Of a stretch of DNA of 51,417 nucleotides, positions 42,873 through 51,417 are shown piece after piece; within the stretch, counting starts at the first letter, position 1; each line of letters starts with the position of its first letter. The translations under genes and the position numbers were made by a program. Source of the stretch: JALRBM01 sp964615445 (lineage in GTDB: Bacteria > Patescibacteriota > Saccharimonadia > Saccharimonadales > Saccharimonadaceae). The stretch spans positions 1 through 51,417 of the forward strand of contig CAZTOK010000010.1 of NCBI GenBank assembly GCA_964615445.1, read 5' to 3'. Below the pieces are notes generated by a model that worked only from the letters and a program-made list of their open reading frames with translations, was not told the DNA's origin and ran no database searches.

Positions 42873-43037
42873 TCAGCGGGCGGCGTAGACGGTTTCGACG
42901 GAGCCGGCAGCGCTCACCGTGAAAACGACACGGTGGGTTGCGGGCGACGGTTCCATGTGCGTCGGCACGACCTCCATGAGAGGTTCGAGACCATCAACAC
43001 CAGCCACAAAGCCGGACCGCGAGACGACCAAGCACAT
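42873..43037 (-). CDS. Small GC-rich ORF, 54 aa
   Basis: MCLVVSRSGFVAGVDG..., ending SVETVYAAR, with no recognised domain. Start 43037 is chosen because GGAGG lies 6 nt before it; an ATG at 43043 directly touches the GGAGG. It has a consensus promoter, GC-ending codons and a 14-bp terminator hairpin, which makes it a likely real gene despite its size. Confidence 0.6.
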   Translation of the reverse strand: MCLVVSRSGFVAGVDGLEPLMEVVPTHMEPSPATHRVVFTVSAAGSVETVYAAR

Positions 43038-43076
43038 GTACATCCTCCAGCAAGCGTAAGCTATATGACATTTCTA

Positions 43077-43105
43077 ATAATAACATTATGTACTATACTT
43101 GTCAA
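43077..43105 (-). promoter_or_regulatory. Promoter of the 42873 gene
   Basis: Minus strand TTGACA (43100-43105), 17-bp spacer, TATTAT (43077-43082). Confidence 0.7.
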
Positions 43106-43204
43106 TAGTAGTCTGAACGGGAGGCGAGGCTGCATATGTCACGCTAAAAAGAGAACTTCAAACATAGATAGGAAGTGAGTGATACAACGGAGCGGCCACC
43201 GGGC

Positions 43205-43365
43205 TATAATCTTTTGGTGTTGCTGCACAGTGTGGCGCCTACGCGGCAACAGGGAAGGGCGGTCTCTAAAGATGGCCTTTAGTAGACTTGTTGAACAAAC
43301 GAGTAAAGTGTTCTATTTCTGTTCTTCTTTAATATTTTGCTAGATCGGTCGAACTAGCAAGTTTT
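43205..43365 (+). ncRNA. Candidate small RNA
   Basis: TATAAT (43205-43210) is followed by GTTGCTGC/GCGGCAAC and smaller stems, then TTGCTAG/CTAGCAA and GTTTTC (about 43338-43366), a possible terminator. The only frame inside is 23 codons (ATG 43274). The -35 is poor, so this is tentative. Confidence 0.3.
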
Positions 43366-43530
43366 CAGAATTAGTATCGCAGAGATTTGTTCGTTATTTA
43401 AGAATACGCGGTGCTCATAACCATTTACATAATGATATGTAACGGTTGTATAGGGCTGGCCAGTTTTCTTAGAAGTCTGAGTAGAGAGGGAAACCCTCAC
43501 GAGTTTTGATACAATGTTGTCTGCGTTCAT
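43354..43530 (-). CDS. Hypothetical 58-aa protein
   Basis: MNADNIVSKLVRVSLSTQ..., apparently beta-rich and basic (QPYTTVTYHYVNGYEHRVF). AAAGGAC precedes the ATG. The stop codon lies within the TTGCTAG/CTAGCAA hairpin, which then serves as its terminator. No family recognised. Confidence 0.5.
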   Translation of the reverse strand: MNADNIVSKLVRVSLSTQTSKKTGQPYTTVTYHYVNGYEHRVFLNNEQISAILILKTC

Positions 43531-43559
43531 TATTTTTATTAGTCCTTTCACGCATTAGT

Positions 43560-44050
43560 TGTAGTACCGTATCAATAGACTATACGTCGCACAATATATC
43601 TTTTACGACATAAAATATAATGAACCTACTTGATTCACTATATGTCTAAATAGGTCCCCGAAAGAGGCGAGGTCGAGGTTAAAGAAATATATAACATCTA
43701 AGTTTCATTACATCGGTCATCATATGTCCCTAAAGGGCATGCTCGGCAGCCAAGCCAGCCAGGACAATCCAATCCCTTTGAAATCTCTACATCGTATTTG
43801 AGTTTTCCACATTCATCTTGCATAGTTTGACTTTTATTTTGTTTATTATGTTTTTATATTTTTTGACTTTTTCACGCGTTTGTATTTTTGTAACTTTATT
43901 GCCCTACTCCCTACTTGCTATACCCTATTTTTAATTTACTTGCTTTTTGTTTATGTTTATTTATAAGTATACTTTTTCACGTACCCATACTATTAAAAGA
44001 ACAAAAATAGAACTAGAGTATAAAGAGCAGGGATGTCTCTCAATAGCCTC
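43560..44050. other. Intergenic region without genes
   Basis: About 490 bp with no convincing ORF. The left part (43655-43790) is GC-richer with short stems (ATGTCCCT/AGGGCAT); the right part is strongly T-rich on the plus strand and has ACTTTTTCACG twice (43866-43876 and 43971-43981). No DnaA-box cluster is clear. Confidence 0.5.
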
Positions 44051-44998
44051 TTAACGATAAAACGCCTTTCCACCTACTCGTACGTCTATATATTGCGGAG
44101 ACTGCCCGTGCGACTGAAGCCATTTAATGGCGTTTGCCATATCCTCCACCTGCTCCCCTGCTGGGCGGTCAATGGAAAGTTTTGTCGGATAACTGATCCC
44201 CTCTATCCTTAGCTCTATCTGCCTGGTTGTACCTTCAGGAATGATGACTTGTGTCACTTTATAGCCTGAATTCTTTGCAAGACCCACGGCAAGTCCAACA
44301 AACCCCAAAAAACGATTACTTGCCACCGCCTGGCCTGCCTGAACTTGCACACCACTATTATCAATTATCTGCACCGATGGAGCGGCGAAGTAGTTACGTA
44401 CAAATGGCGTACCACTTGAATCAACATATTCTTGCTGGCCATTTATTGTCCATCCAGCAATCGGCTGTCGCATTGTAATCTTATACTCCGAGGTACCAAA
44501 GCCAGCAAAACCTTCGGGTTGAATAGAAGCAACTTCTGGCGCTTTAGATTGCACGTATAAGGTAAGGCTGTCTATATTCGTAAAAAATCTCAGCCGCTCA
44601 AGAGGCTGCGCGGAAAAGTAAGATTCTATTGCCTGCTCATAGATAGGATCTAGCTTCACAGAAAGATCTTTAGTATGAACAATGACACCTGCCGTAAATT
44701 CATAAATAAGCGCATAAAGCAAAGCCGCACAGATAACAACTAGAAATAAAATACTGCCAATATGACGCCGCTGGCGCGCTAAATCATGCGACTGGACACG
44801 TGGCGATTTTAACTGGGCGCTAGCCTCACCAGTCGCAATAACGTGCGAAGAAGCACTTCCTGTCAATGTACGATTGCGACGGAATGTCGCTGTTTGTTCA
44901 TCATTGAGAAATTCGGAGACACGCGGCAATTGCTCACGCGTATATTGGCGGCGGCGTGGAATATCTTGTTGTTTTTTGTTTTTTAAGAAAAAAGCCAT
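44051..44998 (-). CDS. ftsQ: FtsQ/DivIB-like cell division protein
   Basis: 315 aa: a basic cytoplasmic part, one membrane helix (ILFLVVICAALLYALIYEF), then an outer region with a POTRA-like start (TNIDSLTLYVQSKAPEVASI) and a beta domain (YVDSSGTPF). Its place last in the dcw cluster supports FtsQ. ATG 44998 is preferred over a TTG at 45049. Confidence 0.65.
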   Translation of the reverse strand: MAFFLKNKKQQDIPRRRQYTREQLPRVSEFLNDEQTATFRRNRTLTGSASSHVIATGEASAQLKSPRVQSHDLARQRRHIGSILFLVVICAALLYALIYEFTAGVIVHTKDLSVKLDPIYEQAIESYFSAQPLERLRFFTNIDSLTLYVQSKAPEVASIQPEGFAGFGTSEYKITMRQPIAGWTINGQQEYVDSSGTPFVRNYFAAPSVQIIDNSGVQVQAGQAVASNRFLGFVGLAVGLAKNSGYKVTQVIIPEGTTRQIELRIEGISYPTKLSIDRPAGEQVEDMANAIKWLQSHGQSPQYIDVRVGGKAFYR

Positions 44999-45070
44999 AA
45001 CTACTGATGTAATTGTAACAAACTTATGGCTATTTTGCTGCTCCTTCAATCATATTCGTTTTTATATATC

Positions 45071-46378
45071 CTAAATTCGCACAGTACGACTACCGCGAGT
45101 ATACCGTGGTCGGCCAACTCCCCGTCGACTACCAATACCTTCATAGCTATCTTCTTTATTTAATGACCCGTGCACTGTATAACGTGACAATTGAAACGCA
45201 AGGCCAAGAGCACCAGCAATAAATATCATACTCGTGCCGCCAAAACTCAGAAGCGGCAATGTAATGCCCGTAAGTGGAAAGACTCCTATCATGGCGGCTA
45301 CATTCAAAATGACATGCGCGCCCAACCATCCAAACACGCCGACCACCACAAGTTTCATCCACATATCTGGAAGGTGGTCGGCAATGCGGAGAAGTCGCAT
45401 TAAAAGTGCCGTGAACAAAAACAGTATGAGAGTTAAACCAACAAATCCAAACGTTTCACCCATAATGGCAAACACTGAGTCGTTAATTGCTTCGGGTAAA
45501 TACCCGGTTGCCTCAACACTATTACCTATACCTACACCGAGTAGACCCCCACTGCCAATAGCAAGCTTGGCGTGAATAATATGATAGTTAGCGTCGTCAT
45601 CGGCAGCACTTGTCGCGCTGTCACCGGCAAAGAATGTTGTAATACGCTCAATACGATGCGGTGCAATAACAATAAGTGCGAGTCCTACAACCACAGCAAC
45701 GCCAAGAAGCACAAGCCCAATCTTTTTGCTAACGCCGCTTACCATCATCATACTTGCTAAAATCGAAAGCATCGCAATCCCCGTACCCATATCTTTTTGA
45801 AGGCCAATCACAAAAAATACAGCCACCGCAACAAGTACCGCTAAAGGAATGAGCGTTCTATGCAAATCGTTAACAAGCCCTTGCCTTGCACGAGCGCCCA
45901 AAAAACCAGCCGTGAACACAAGCAAACCAAACTTCAATAGCTCCGCTGGCTGAATACTTCCAAGCGCACCTATATTAAACCAACGGCATGCACCAAGACT
46001 ACACTGAGCAATACCCAGGTGAAATAAATTTCCAGTTAAAAATAATAATGCACATGCCGCAAATCCAACCAACATAATTTTAGCCGCATACTTTTTCATC
46101 CACACATATGGAACTGTTGCGAGTGCAATAAACGTTGCGAGTGCCAACCCTAGGCTTACCGTTTGTTTAATGAAAAAATACATACTAGTGTAGTAATCGG
46201 TACCATAGGCGTTATTCAGTACATTAGCACGTTGTGGCCCAATTGCATACATAATGATTAGGCCCAAAAGCATCAAAAGTCCCATATAAAGAACAATCTG
46301 ATAGTCTGGACGATGGCGACGAGTAAGAGTGTTTTGCACCGCTTCGCTTGCCCGCCCTACAAGTCGTCGTGATCGCAT
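45071..46378 (-). CDS. ftsW: SEDS glycosyltransferase FtsW
   Basis: 435 aa with about ten membrane helices and the SEDS signatures (GIQPAELLKFG-like, QKDMGTG, LPEAINDSVFAIMGE, LPLLSFGG). It polymerises lipid II at the septum together with the transpeptidase encoded upstream. It starts 3 nt after mraY. Confidence 0.93.
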   Translation of the reverse strand: MRSRRLVGRASEAVQNTLTRRHRPDYQIVLYMGLLMLLGLIIMYAIGPQRANVLNNAYGTDYYTSMYFFIKQTVSLGLALATFIALATVPYVWMKKYAAKIMLVGFAACALLFLTGNLFHLGIAQCSLGACRWFNIGALGSIQPAELLKFGLLVFTAGFLGARARQGLVNDLHRTLIPLAVLVAVAVFFVIGLQKDMGTGIAMLSILASMMMVSGVSKKIGLVLLGVAVVVGLALIVIAPHRIERITTFFAGDSATSAADDDANYHIIHAKLAIGSGGLLGVGIGNSVEATGYLPEAINDSVFAIMGETFGFVGLTLILFLFTALLMRLLRIADHLPDMWMKLVVVGVFGWLGAHVILNVAAMIGVFPLTGITLPLLSFGGTSMIFIAGALGLAFQLSRYTVHGSLNKEDSYEGIGSRRGVGRPRYTRGSRTVRI

Positions 46379-46381
46379 AGC

Positions 46382-47413
46382 TTAAACGTGTCCTCCAGCC
46401 AAAGCAACTAGTACACCAATAAAACCAGCGATACACGCAATCACCCAAAAACGCATAGTCACTTTGGTTTCCGGCCAGCCTTTTGCTTCTAGGTGATGAT
46501 GGATAGGCGCAGATAGAAAAATCTTGTGATGAAACAATTTCTTGCTTGTGATTTGCACGAGGCTGGAGCCTGCCTCAATCACAAAGATAATTCCAATAAT
46601 TGGCAAAAGAAACAGCGTGTTCGTCATCATTGCTACCACGCCAAGACTTGTGCCTAGTGCAAAACTGCCAACATCACCCATGAAAAATCTAGCCGGATAA
46701 ATATTAAACCAAAGATAGCTCAGAAGCGCACCAACTACTGTAAAGCAAAATCCAGAAAGTAAGATATGGCCTTGCAACAGCGAAATAATACCAAACACAC
46801 CATAACTAATTGCGAGTAGTCCTCCTGCAAGCCCATCCAGCCCATCGCTAATATTCACCGCGTTACTCGTTGCGACAACCGCAAAAATAAACAGAGGCAC
46901 AATCCACCACCCTAATATAACGTCACCAACATAGGGAATATGAACGCTGTTATACCCAAGCTTTACAAAGAAGAACCATCCGAGTACAGCAGAAAGTGCG
47001 ATGATCATTGCAAATTTCAAGCTCGAACGAAGCCCAGCAACACCAAGGCCATGACCGCGAATGTTTATAATATCGTCCAATAGCCCTACCGCCCCGCCAC
47101 CAACCAAAGCAGCTAAGGGCAGCCAAGTCTGTGCCCGGTCAAGATTGAAAAAAAACGTTACGAACGTAATAGCAGTCACCCCGATCACCCCCGCCATCGT
47201 AGGTATATTCCGTTTGAACTTATCGGCGTGAAGTTTTGTAAAAACCTCTAGCTTCTCGCCAGTTGTACTTGTACTACGTTGCTTTTTCCAAAATTTATAT
47301 CGGTATGCTACAAACGTATAAATTGGTGTGAGAAGCATAGCGAGCAAAAAAGCGCCTAGGCTTAAAAAGAATGTTCCGGTAAGTTCATGAGTGAGTGATT
47401 CGTGCGTCAGCAT
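46382..47413 (-). CDS. mraY: Phospho-MurNAc-pentapeptide transferase
   Basis: 343 aa, ten membrane helices, with the active-site motifs LLDDIIN, NAVNISDGLDGLAGG, FMGDVGSFALG and PIHHHLEAKGW. It makes lipid I. It starts 1 nt after the ftsI stop. Confidence 0.96.
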   Translation of the reverse strand: MLTHESLTHELTGTFFLSLGAFLLAMLLTPIYTFVAYRYKFWKKQRSTSTTGEKLEVFTKLHADKFKRNIPTMAGVIGVTAITFVTFFFNLDRAQTWLPLAALVGGGAVGLLDDIINIRGHGLGVAGLRSSLKFAMIIALSAVLGWFFFVKLGYNSVHIPYVGDVILGWWIVPLFIFAVVATSNAVNISDGLDGLAGGLLAISYGVFGIISLLQGHILLSGFCFTVVGALLSYLWFNIYPARFFMGDVGSFALGTSLGVVAMMTNTLFLLPIIGIIFVIEAGSSLVQITSKKLFHHKIFLSAPIHHHLEAKGWPETKVTMRFWVIACIAGFIGVLVALAGGHV

Positions 47414-47414
47414 A

Positions 47415-49184
47415 CTATCCTTTCGGTTGCAGTTTCATATAGTCAAGCAACCAGTTTGAGATATCGGTAAAGATAGGAAGCGCATCGGTGTTACCGCCTA
47501 GATTCATATTTTTACCGGATACTCGTACCATTATGACATACTTAAGATTATTCGCACTAGTACCGCCAAACCCTAGGTAGGTACCGATGGTCTGATTATC
47601 CACGTATTTACCATTCTCAAGCGTTTGGGAAGTTCCTGTTTTACCGCCAATGTAGTAGCCTTTTTTGTCCTGCGCAGAGTAAAACGCCGCGCGCGCTTTT
47701 TGCACCATGTCGACAATTTGCGCTGATGCGCTAGGACTTATCATACCCCCTCGAAACGTTTTTTGCGCAGCCGGAGTAAAGCTACTACCGTCATCACTCA
47801 TTGACCCTGCGATAATTGATGGCGTATGATACGTACCACCGTTAATAACAGCACTAAATGCTGAGCATACTTGTAGCATTGTTACATCCAGACCCTGACC
47901 AAAGGACATATTAGAATACCGCACTGCACCGCCATCAGGATCAGTTGGCGGAATAACAATACCCTGTGCTTCACCAGCAAGCTCGATGCCCGTTAGTTCG
48001 CCTAGTCCAAGCCGGTCATGAAAGTACTGATACATCGTGTTTCGTGCCTGAAGCGTAATATTATTTCCATCACCTAAACGTTCAGCCACTGTAACAAATC
48101 CCGTGTTGAGTGAGTAATTCAGCGCGTGCTGGAAAGTAATATTTCCCGTTTGACCTTTAGTAGCATTGGTAATTGTACGGTCTTCTACCTTAATATAATC
48201 GGTATTATTATATGTATCATCCGGCTTCACGACGCCCTTATCAAGTCCTGTTGCCATAGTAAGCGTCTTTACATCTGAGCCAGGTTCATACGGTGCGCTT
48301 ATAGTTGCATTATTAAATGCCGCGGCATCTTGCACCTTATTATATTGAGATGGATTGTATGTTGGGAGATTAGCCATGGCTAAAATTTTCCCTGTTTGTG
48401 GATCCATAACCATAACGCTACCGGTTGGATTATCAGACGTTTTAAGACGATCTTTGATACCCTGAATACCCCTGGCAAGCGCTTGCTCCGTGTACGATTG
48501 AATATTGCGATCGAGCGTAAGGACAACGTTTTCGCCATTTTGCGCTGGTTTATCGATATTATTATTACCTATAGTAAGTGGCACATTGCTCACGTCGGTC
48601 ACCGACTGTAGTAATCCGTCTTTTCCGGAAAGCTGCTGATTAAGCGCCTGTTCTAAGCCATATTTTCCCTGTCCATCTGCGTTTACAAATCCGAGTGTTT
48701 GTGAAGCCAGTTGGCCCTCTGGGTACACGCGCTGACTCTCCTCTTGAAAGCCAATACCCTTTAGGCTTTCTTGTTTCATCATCTCAGCCTGATTACGCGT
48801 TACCTTTGTAGCTAAAATTTGATAGCGCGTGTCTTTTTTACTAAGCAGCGCCGAAAGATCATCTCGAGCATTCCCTCCGGCAACCTTTTGGATCTTATCA
48901 ATTACCTTTTGCGGTTGATCTACCTCCGTTGGATCGGCAAACACTGTATATACCGTTTCGTTCAGTACGATTTTTACGGGCGTGCCATCATCCTCGGCAT
49001 AAATCTCACCACGTTTTGCAGGGATCACCAGGCGCTTGAGCTGTTCAGCGTTCGCCTGCGCTACGTAATAATCGTGCTGTACAATCTGCAGATAAAAAAG
49101 ACGCACGACAAAAACCGCCATGATGACAAGCGTCATAATGGCGAGAATTTGCGGTCGGCTTCCTTTTTTAAGGTCTAGTTGCAT
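47415..49184 (-). CDS. ftsI: Septal transpeptidase (PBP2/FtsI)
   Basis: 589 aa: a membrane helix (12-33), the dimerisation domain (LVIPAKRGEIYAEDG-like), and the transpeptidase with S303-DVK, S358-LN and K515-TG. It cross-links septal peptidoglycan; beta-lactams bind S303. Confidence 0.95.
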   Translation of the reverse strand: MQLDLKKGSRPQILAIMTLVIMAVFVVRLFYLQIVQHDYYVAQANAEQLKRLVIPAKRGEIYAEDDGTPVKIVLNETVYTVFADPTEVDQPQKVIDKIQKVAGGNARDDLSALLSKKDTRYQILATKVTRNQAEMMKQESLKGIGFQEESQRVYPEGQLASQTLGFVNADGQGKYGLEQALNQQLSGKDGLLQSVTDVSNVPLTIGNNNIDKPAQNGENVVLTLDRNIQSYTEQALARGIQGIKDRLKTSDNPTGSVMVMDPQTGKILAMANLPTYNPSQYNKVQDAAAFNNATISAPYEPGSDVKTLTMATGLDKGVVKPDDTYNNTDYIKVEDRTITNATKGQTGNITFQHALNYSLNTGFVTVAERLGDGNNITLQARNTMYQYFHDRLGLGELTGIELAGEAQGIVIPPTDPDGGAVRYSNMSFGQGLDVTMLQVCSAFSAVINGGTYHTPSIIAGSMSDDGSSFTPAAQKTFRGGMISPSASAQIVDMVQKARAAFYSAQDKKGYYIGGKTGTSQTLENGKYVDNQTIGTYLGFGGTSANNLKYVIMVRVSGKNMNLGGNTDALPIFTDISNWLLDYMKLQPKG

Positions 49185-49189
49185 GATAT

Positions 49190-49540
49190 CTATTCACTAA
49201 CATAGTCAGTTTGAGCAGGTTTGGTCATATTCTTCGCTACACTACTATGCTGTACATTCTCAAGTGCAGTCAGGCGCGCATTCTCAACTTCTAAGTCAGT
49301 TTTTTGCGTAGTAAGATCAGCTATCTTGCTATCGATTTTTTGTGCTTCGTAGTCATATCCGGTGGCACGTGTTGCCTGCGTTAAGTATATCAAACCAAGC
49401 ACGGTAATCATAAGAGCAACCAGCACTGTATGAGTCACTGGGCCAAGCTTGATATTTGACGTAAAACGCGCAGTATTCTGGTTACGATTCCAATTGCTCT
49501 GGCGCTGCGTCCTAAATTGAGTAGTTCGTGAATATGACAT
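49190..49540 (-). CDS. FtsL-like septum protein
   Basis: 116 aa: a basic, Gln/Asn-rich cytoplasmic start, one membrane helix (about 35-55) and a coiled coil (IDSKIADLTTQKTDLEVEN). Position right before ftsI fits FtsL. No clear ribosome site precedes the ATG. Confidence 0.7.
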   Translation of the reverse strand: MSYSRTTQFRTQRQSNWNRNQNTARFTSNIKLGPVTHTVLVALMITVLGLIYLTQATRATGYDYEAQKIDSKIADLTTQKTDLEVENARLTALENVQHSSVAKNMTKPAQTDYVSE

Positions 49541-49575
49541 ATTTTTTTGTTTCAGGATGTTTATTTATATCTTGG

Positions 49576-49604
49576 TGGTACGCCTACACAAAGCGTAGGC
49601 GTAC
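49576..49604. other. Hairpin between the 22-codon ORF and ftsL
   Basis: A perfect 11-bp stem GGTACGCCTAC / GTAGGCGTACC. It has no T run in either direction, so it may stabilise or attenuate the dcw mRNA. Confidence 0.55.
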
Positions 49605-49614
49605 CTTGGAAAAG

Positions 49615-49683
49615 TTATTTAAAACGAACAGTCACTTTTTGTTCGACTGCTGATTCGTTTTGTACTGGAACGTGAATTGGCAT
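49615..49683 (-). CDS. 22-aa ORF in the dcw cluster
   Basis: MPIHVPVQNESAVEQKVTVR plus two residues, preceded by GAGGAAGGGG at suitable spacing. Too short to judge by itself, but the strong ribosome site and the position between rsmH and ftsL argue for translation. Confidence 0.45.
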   Translation of the reverse strand: MPIHVPVQNESAVEQKVTVRFK

Positions 49684-49712
49684 GTGGTGGTTGCCCCTTC
49701 CTCTTTTTTGTT

Positions 49713-50603
49713 TTATTTTTTCACTGCGACGCGGAGTTTTGCACTCCGACTTCGCGGATTGTGAGCATCGTAAAGGTCGCCTGCAAGCGGTTTTTTGGTA
49801 ACAATCTCTAGCTCAGCTTCATATCCAGCGTGCATTTGCTCGCTGAAATACTGCTTTACTAAACGATCTTCAAGGCTGTGAAAGCTGATAATCCCTACTC
49901 TGCCGCCTGGTTTTAGTAGTTTTGGCAGAAGCGGAAGCATATCTTCAACTTGTCGCAGTTCTTGGTTTACCGCAATGCGTAAGGCTTGAAAGGTTCGTGT
50001 GGCGGGATGGATTTTTTTCCATTTGCCCACATACGTTTGCTTGATCAGATCTGCAAGTTCCCCGGTAGTCGAAAGCGGTCGCGCGCCGATGATTGCATCT
50101 GCAATACGCCGAGCAAAGCCAATTGGTTCTTCGCCGTAACGCGTGATAATTCGCACCAATTCGTCTTTTGACGCAGTATTTACCAGCGTCTCAGCTGACA
50201 TATCTTGGCGACGATCCATCCGCATATCTAGCGGCCCACTTTGTGTAAAGGAAAACCCTCGGTCTCGTTGATCGAGCTGTGGTGATGACACCCCCAAATC
50301 AACAAGTATACAATTAAACTGCCTTCCCTCTCTTGCAAGTTGCTTTGCAGCACTTACAAAATCAGTATGAAGTAGCCTGACTCCTTTTTCGCCAAACTCG
50401 CCAAGATGCCCAATGGCATAATCGTCGCGATCAACTAAAACAGAGTCTTCGTAGTTATTGGTTAATGCCAAAATACGCCGAGCATGACCGCCATACCCTG
50501 CCGTCAGGTCAAGATAATTCTCGCCCTGAATTGGATGAAGCAGCTCAAGTGTCGCATCTAGCAAAACCGGAACATGTTGTGGTGGATGTTCTTTAATACT
50601 CAT
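49713..50603 (-). CDS. rsmH: 16S rRNA m4C1402 methyltransferase
   Basis: 296 aa: the SAM site LDLTAGYGGHA, then LVDLGVSSPQLD, RGFSFTQSGPLDMRMD, ARRIADAI and SFHSLEDRLVK, all typical of RsmH (MraW). It methylates C1402 of 16S rRNA. Second gene of the dcw cluster. Confidence 0.96.
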   Translation of the reverse strand: MSIKEHPPQHVPVLLDATLELLHPIQGENYLDLTAGYGGHARRILALTNNYEDSVLVDRDDYAIGHLGEFGEKGVRLLHTDFVSAAKQLAREGRQFNCILVDLGVSSPQLDQRDRGFSFTQSGPLDMRMDRRQDMSAETLVNTASKDELVRIITRYGEEPIGFARRIADAIIGARPLSTTGELADLIKQTYVGKWKKIHPATRTFQALRIAVNQELRQVEDMLPLLPKLLKPGGRVGIISFHSLEDRLVKQYFSEQMHAGYEAELEIVTKKPLAGDLYDAHNPRSRSAKLRVAVKK

Positions 50604-51050
50604 AAACGTATCTTATCGGATATGCGACAATCTTACCACCTTTCAAAGAAGCACATTCTGGGAGCCGAGGCAATTTACATCGCTAAAATGTAAAATTGAC
50701 CGCGCTGTGTTCGTTCTTCATGAAATGTAGTAAAAATTTGTCGCAAAATAGCGCTTATTTCGAGATCACCTAACTGACAGCAGAGCTTTTTTTGTTTAAA
50801 AATGTGTTTGTTTTTGTAATAAGTGTCCAAACGTTTTGCCGGGGGTTACTGTGTAACTCATACCCGTACGCGTTTGGATTGAGAGACTTATGTGTGAGGT
50901 GGAGTTTTTGGGAGGTGTTGTGTTTAGAGGAAAGTACGTCCAGCGCTTTTAAAATGGTGCCGGAATAGTCCATCTGCTCATACTGTCAGATAGGTGGCCT
51001 CGAGAGTATCCTTACTATCTGATCAAATTGTTAAAGAACACCAAGAATAA
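50604..51050. other. rsmH-mraZ spacer with a possible small ORF
   Basis: The minus strand has a 67-codon frame (50973-50770, starting MDYSGTILKAL) without a clear ribosome site or known domain; I cannot tell if it is real. An 8-bp stem TCAGATAG/CTATCTGA brackets about 50990-51020 just before it. Spacing this long between mraZ and rsmH is unusual. Confidence 0.35.
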
Positions 51051-51413
51051 TTACACATCTGTGTCTGGCGGCATAAGGCGCCAGTATGTTCCTGCTCGCA
51101 CTGCAATCAGCTCCTTGGAAATCCCTGCATAATCAAGCAGGTGCTGCTCAATCGTTACTCGACCTTGTTTTTGATCAAGATCGGCGCTGGTCTTTCCGCG
51201 GCGAAATCGTACATTCAAGTCGGCTACCTTCTCATCGAGAATATTGCCACCAAGTGCCGGTTCCACTTCCCTATCCCAAACCTGCTGGGGATAAAGGTGC
51301 AGATACGTGCCAAATCCACGCGTCAGTACTACGCCACTCGCAAATTCATTTCGAAGCTCTGTCGGTATGGTTAACCGACGCTTATCGTCAAGCTTTCGTT
51401 CGAAATAATCCAC
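51051..51413 (-). CDS. mraZ: Transcription regulator MraZ
   Basis: 120 aa, shorter than the usual 140-150. Two SpoVT-AbrB-like halves are visible: DKRRLTIPTELR near the start and QGRVTIEQHLLDYAGI later. MraZ usually represses its own dcw operon from repeats upstream, which lie outside this window. Confidence 0.92.
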   Translation of the reverse strand: MDYFERKLDDKRRLTIPTELRNEFASGVVLTRGFGTYLHLYPQQVWDREVEPALGGNILDEKVADLNVRFRRGKTSADLDQKQGRVTIEQHLLDYAGISKELIAVRAGTYWRLMPPDTDV

Positions 51414-51417
51414 GCGC

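Noticed and set aside
42867..43178. Plus-strand frame of 103 codons over the small gene at 42873
   Set aside because: The minus-strand gene has the promoter, ribosome site and terminator; the plus frame has none and runs through the minus promoter.
43560..44050. Chromosomal replication origin
   Set aside because: It is AT-rich, but there is no cluster of DnaA boxes and no dnaA/dnaN nearby.
1..51417. CRISPR array
   Set aside because: No regularly spaced direct repeats and no cas genes are visible.

Overview
The window looks like chromosome from a small-genome bacterium of the Patescibacteria (CPR) group, most like Candidatus Saccharibacteria (TM7). This is inferred from gene content: a stripped-down type IV secretion (T4SS) operon of the kind common in that group, a sigma region 4 protein fused to a HARE-HTH domain, a short dcw cluster, and UGA used as an ordinary stop (so not the recoded Gracilibacteria/SR1 code). 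No 16S rRNA gene is present to prove it.

Positions 1-26,462 are accessory. The left edge holds a fic-reverse transcriptase operon whose RT is broken. Then come a GC-rich stand-alone gene, a complete IS4-type element (3151-4317), and a defence-like block: a PLD-family nuclease, two unknown genes, and a translationally coupled pair of a DUF4297/Cap4-type nuclease and an SMC-like ATPase with a zinc hook (5842-8489). A divergent XRE repressor with palindromic operators and a RadC-like gene lead into the T4SS operon (10131-17672: pilin, pilin-VirB6 fusion, PrgI, split VirB4, CHAP hydrolase, VirD4-like ATPase). After it lie a nitrilase pair and a six-gene minus-strand operon of small metabolic enzymes (DmpA-like peptidase, serine hydrolase, cupin, HD, Nudix, SET-SnoaL). 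A replication-relaxation protein and a frameshifted large serine recombinase follow. The recombinase ends inside tRNA-Glu(CUC), so this looks like the right end of an integrated, possibly conjugative, element. No relaxase or left attachment site is visible.

Positions 26,463-51,417 are mostly core: a membrane protein, a histidine kinase and response regulator with proline-rich tails, an RluB/RsuA-type pseudouridine synthase, der, pth, a ZIP transporter, topA, the sigma4-HARE protein, a second VirD4-like ATPase, and the dcw cluster read leftward (mraZ, rsmH, a 22-codon ORF, ftsL-like, ftsI, mraY, ftsW, ftsQ-like).

Three patterns cut across the window. (1) Several small GC-rich genes sit alone between core genes, most with their own TTGACA-17 bp-TATAAT type promoter and a long perfect hairpin at the end. 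(2) Many genes have a TATAAT-like -10 box only 5-10 nt before the start codon, which implies leaderless mRNAs. (3) At least one intergenic region (34980-35240) encodes an unclassified structured RNA with its own promoter and terminator.
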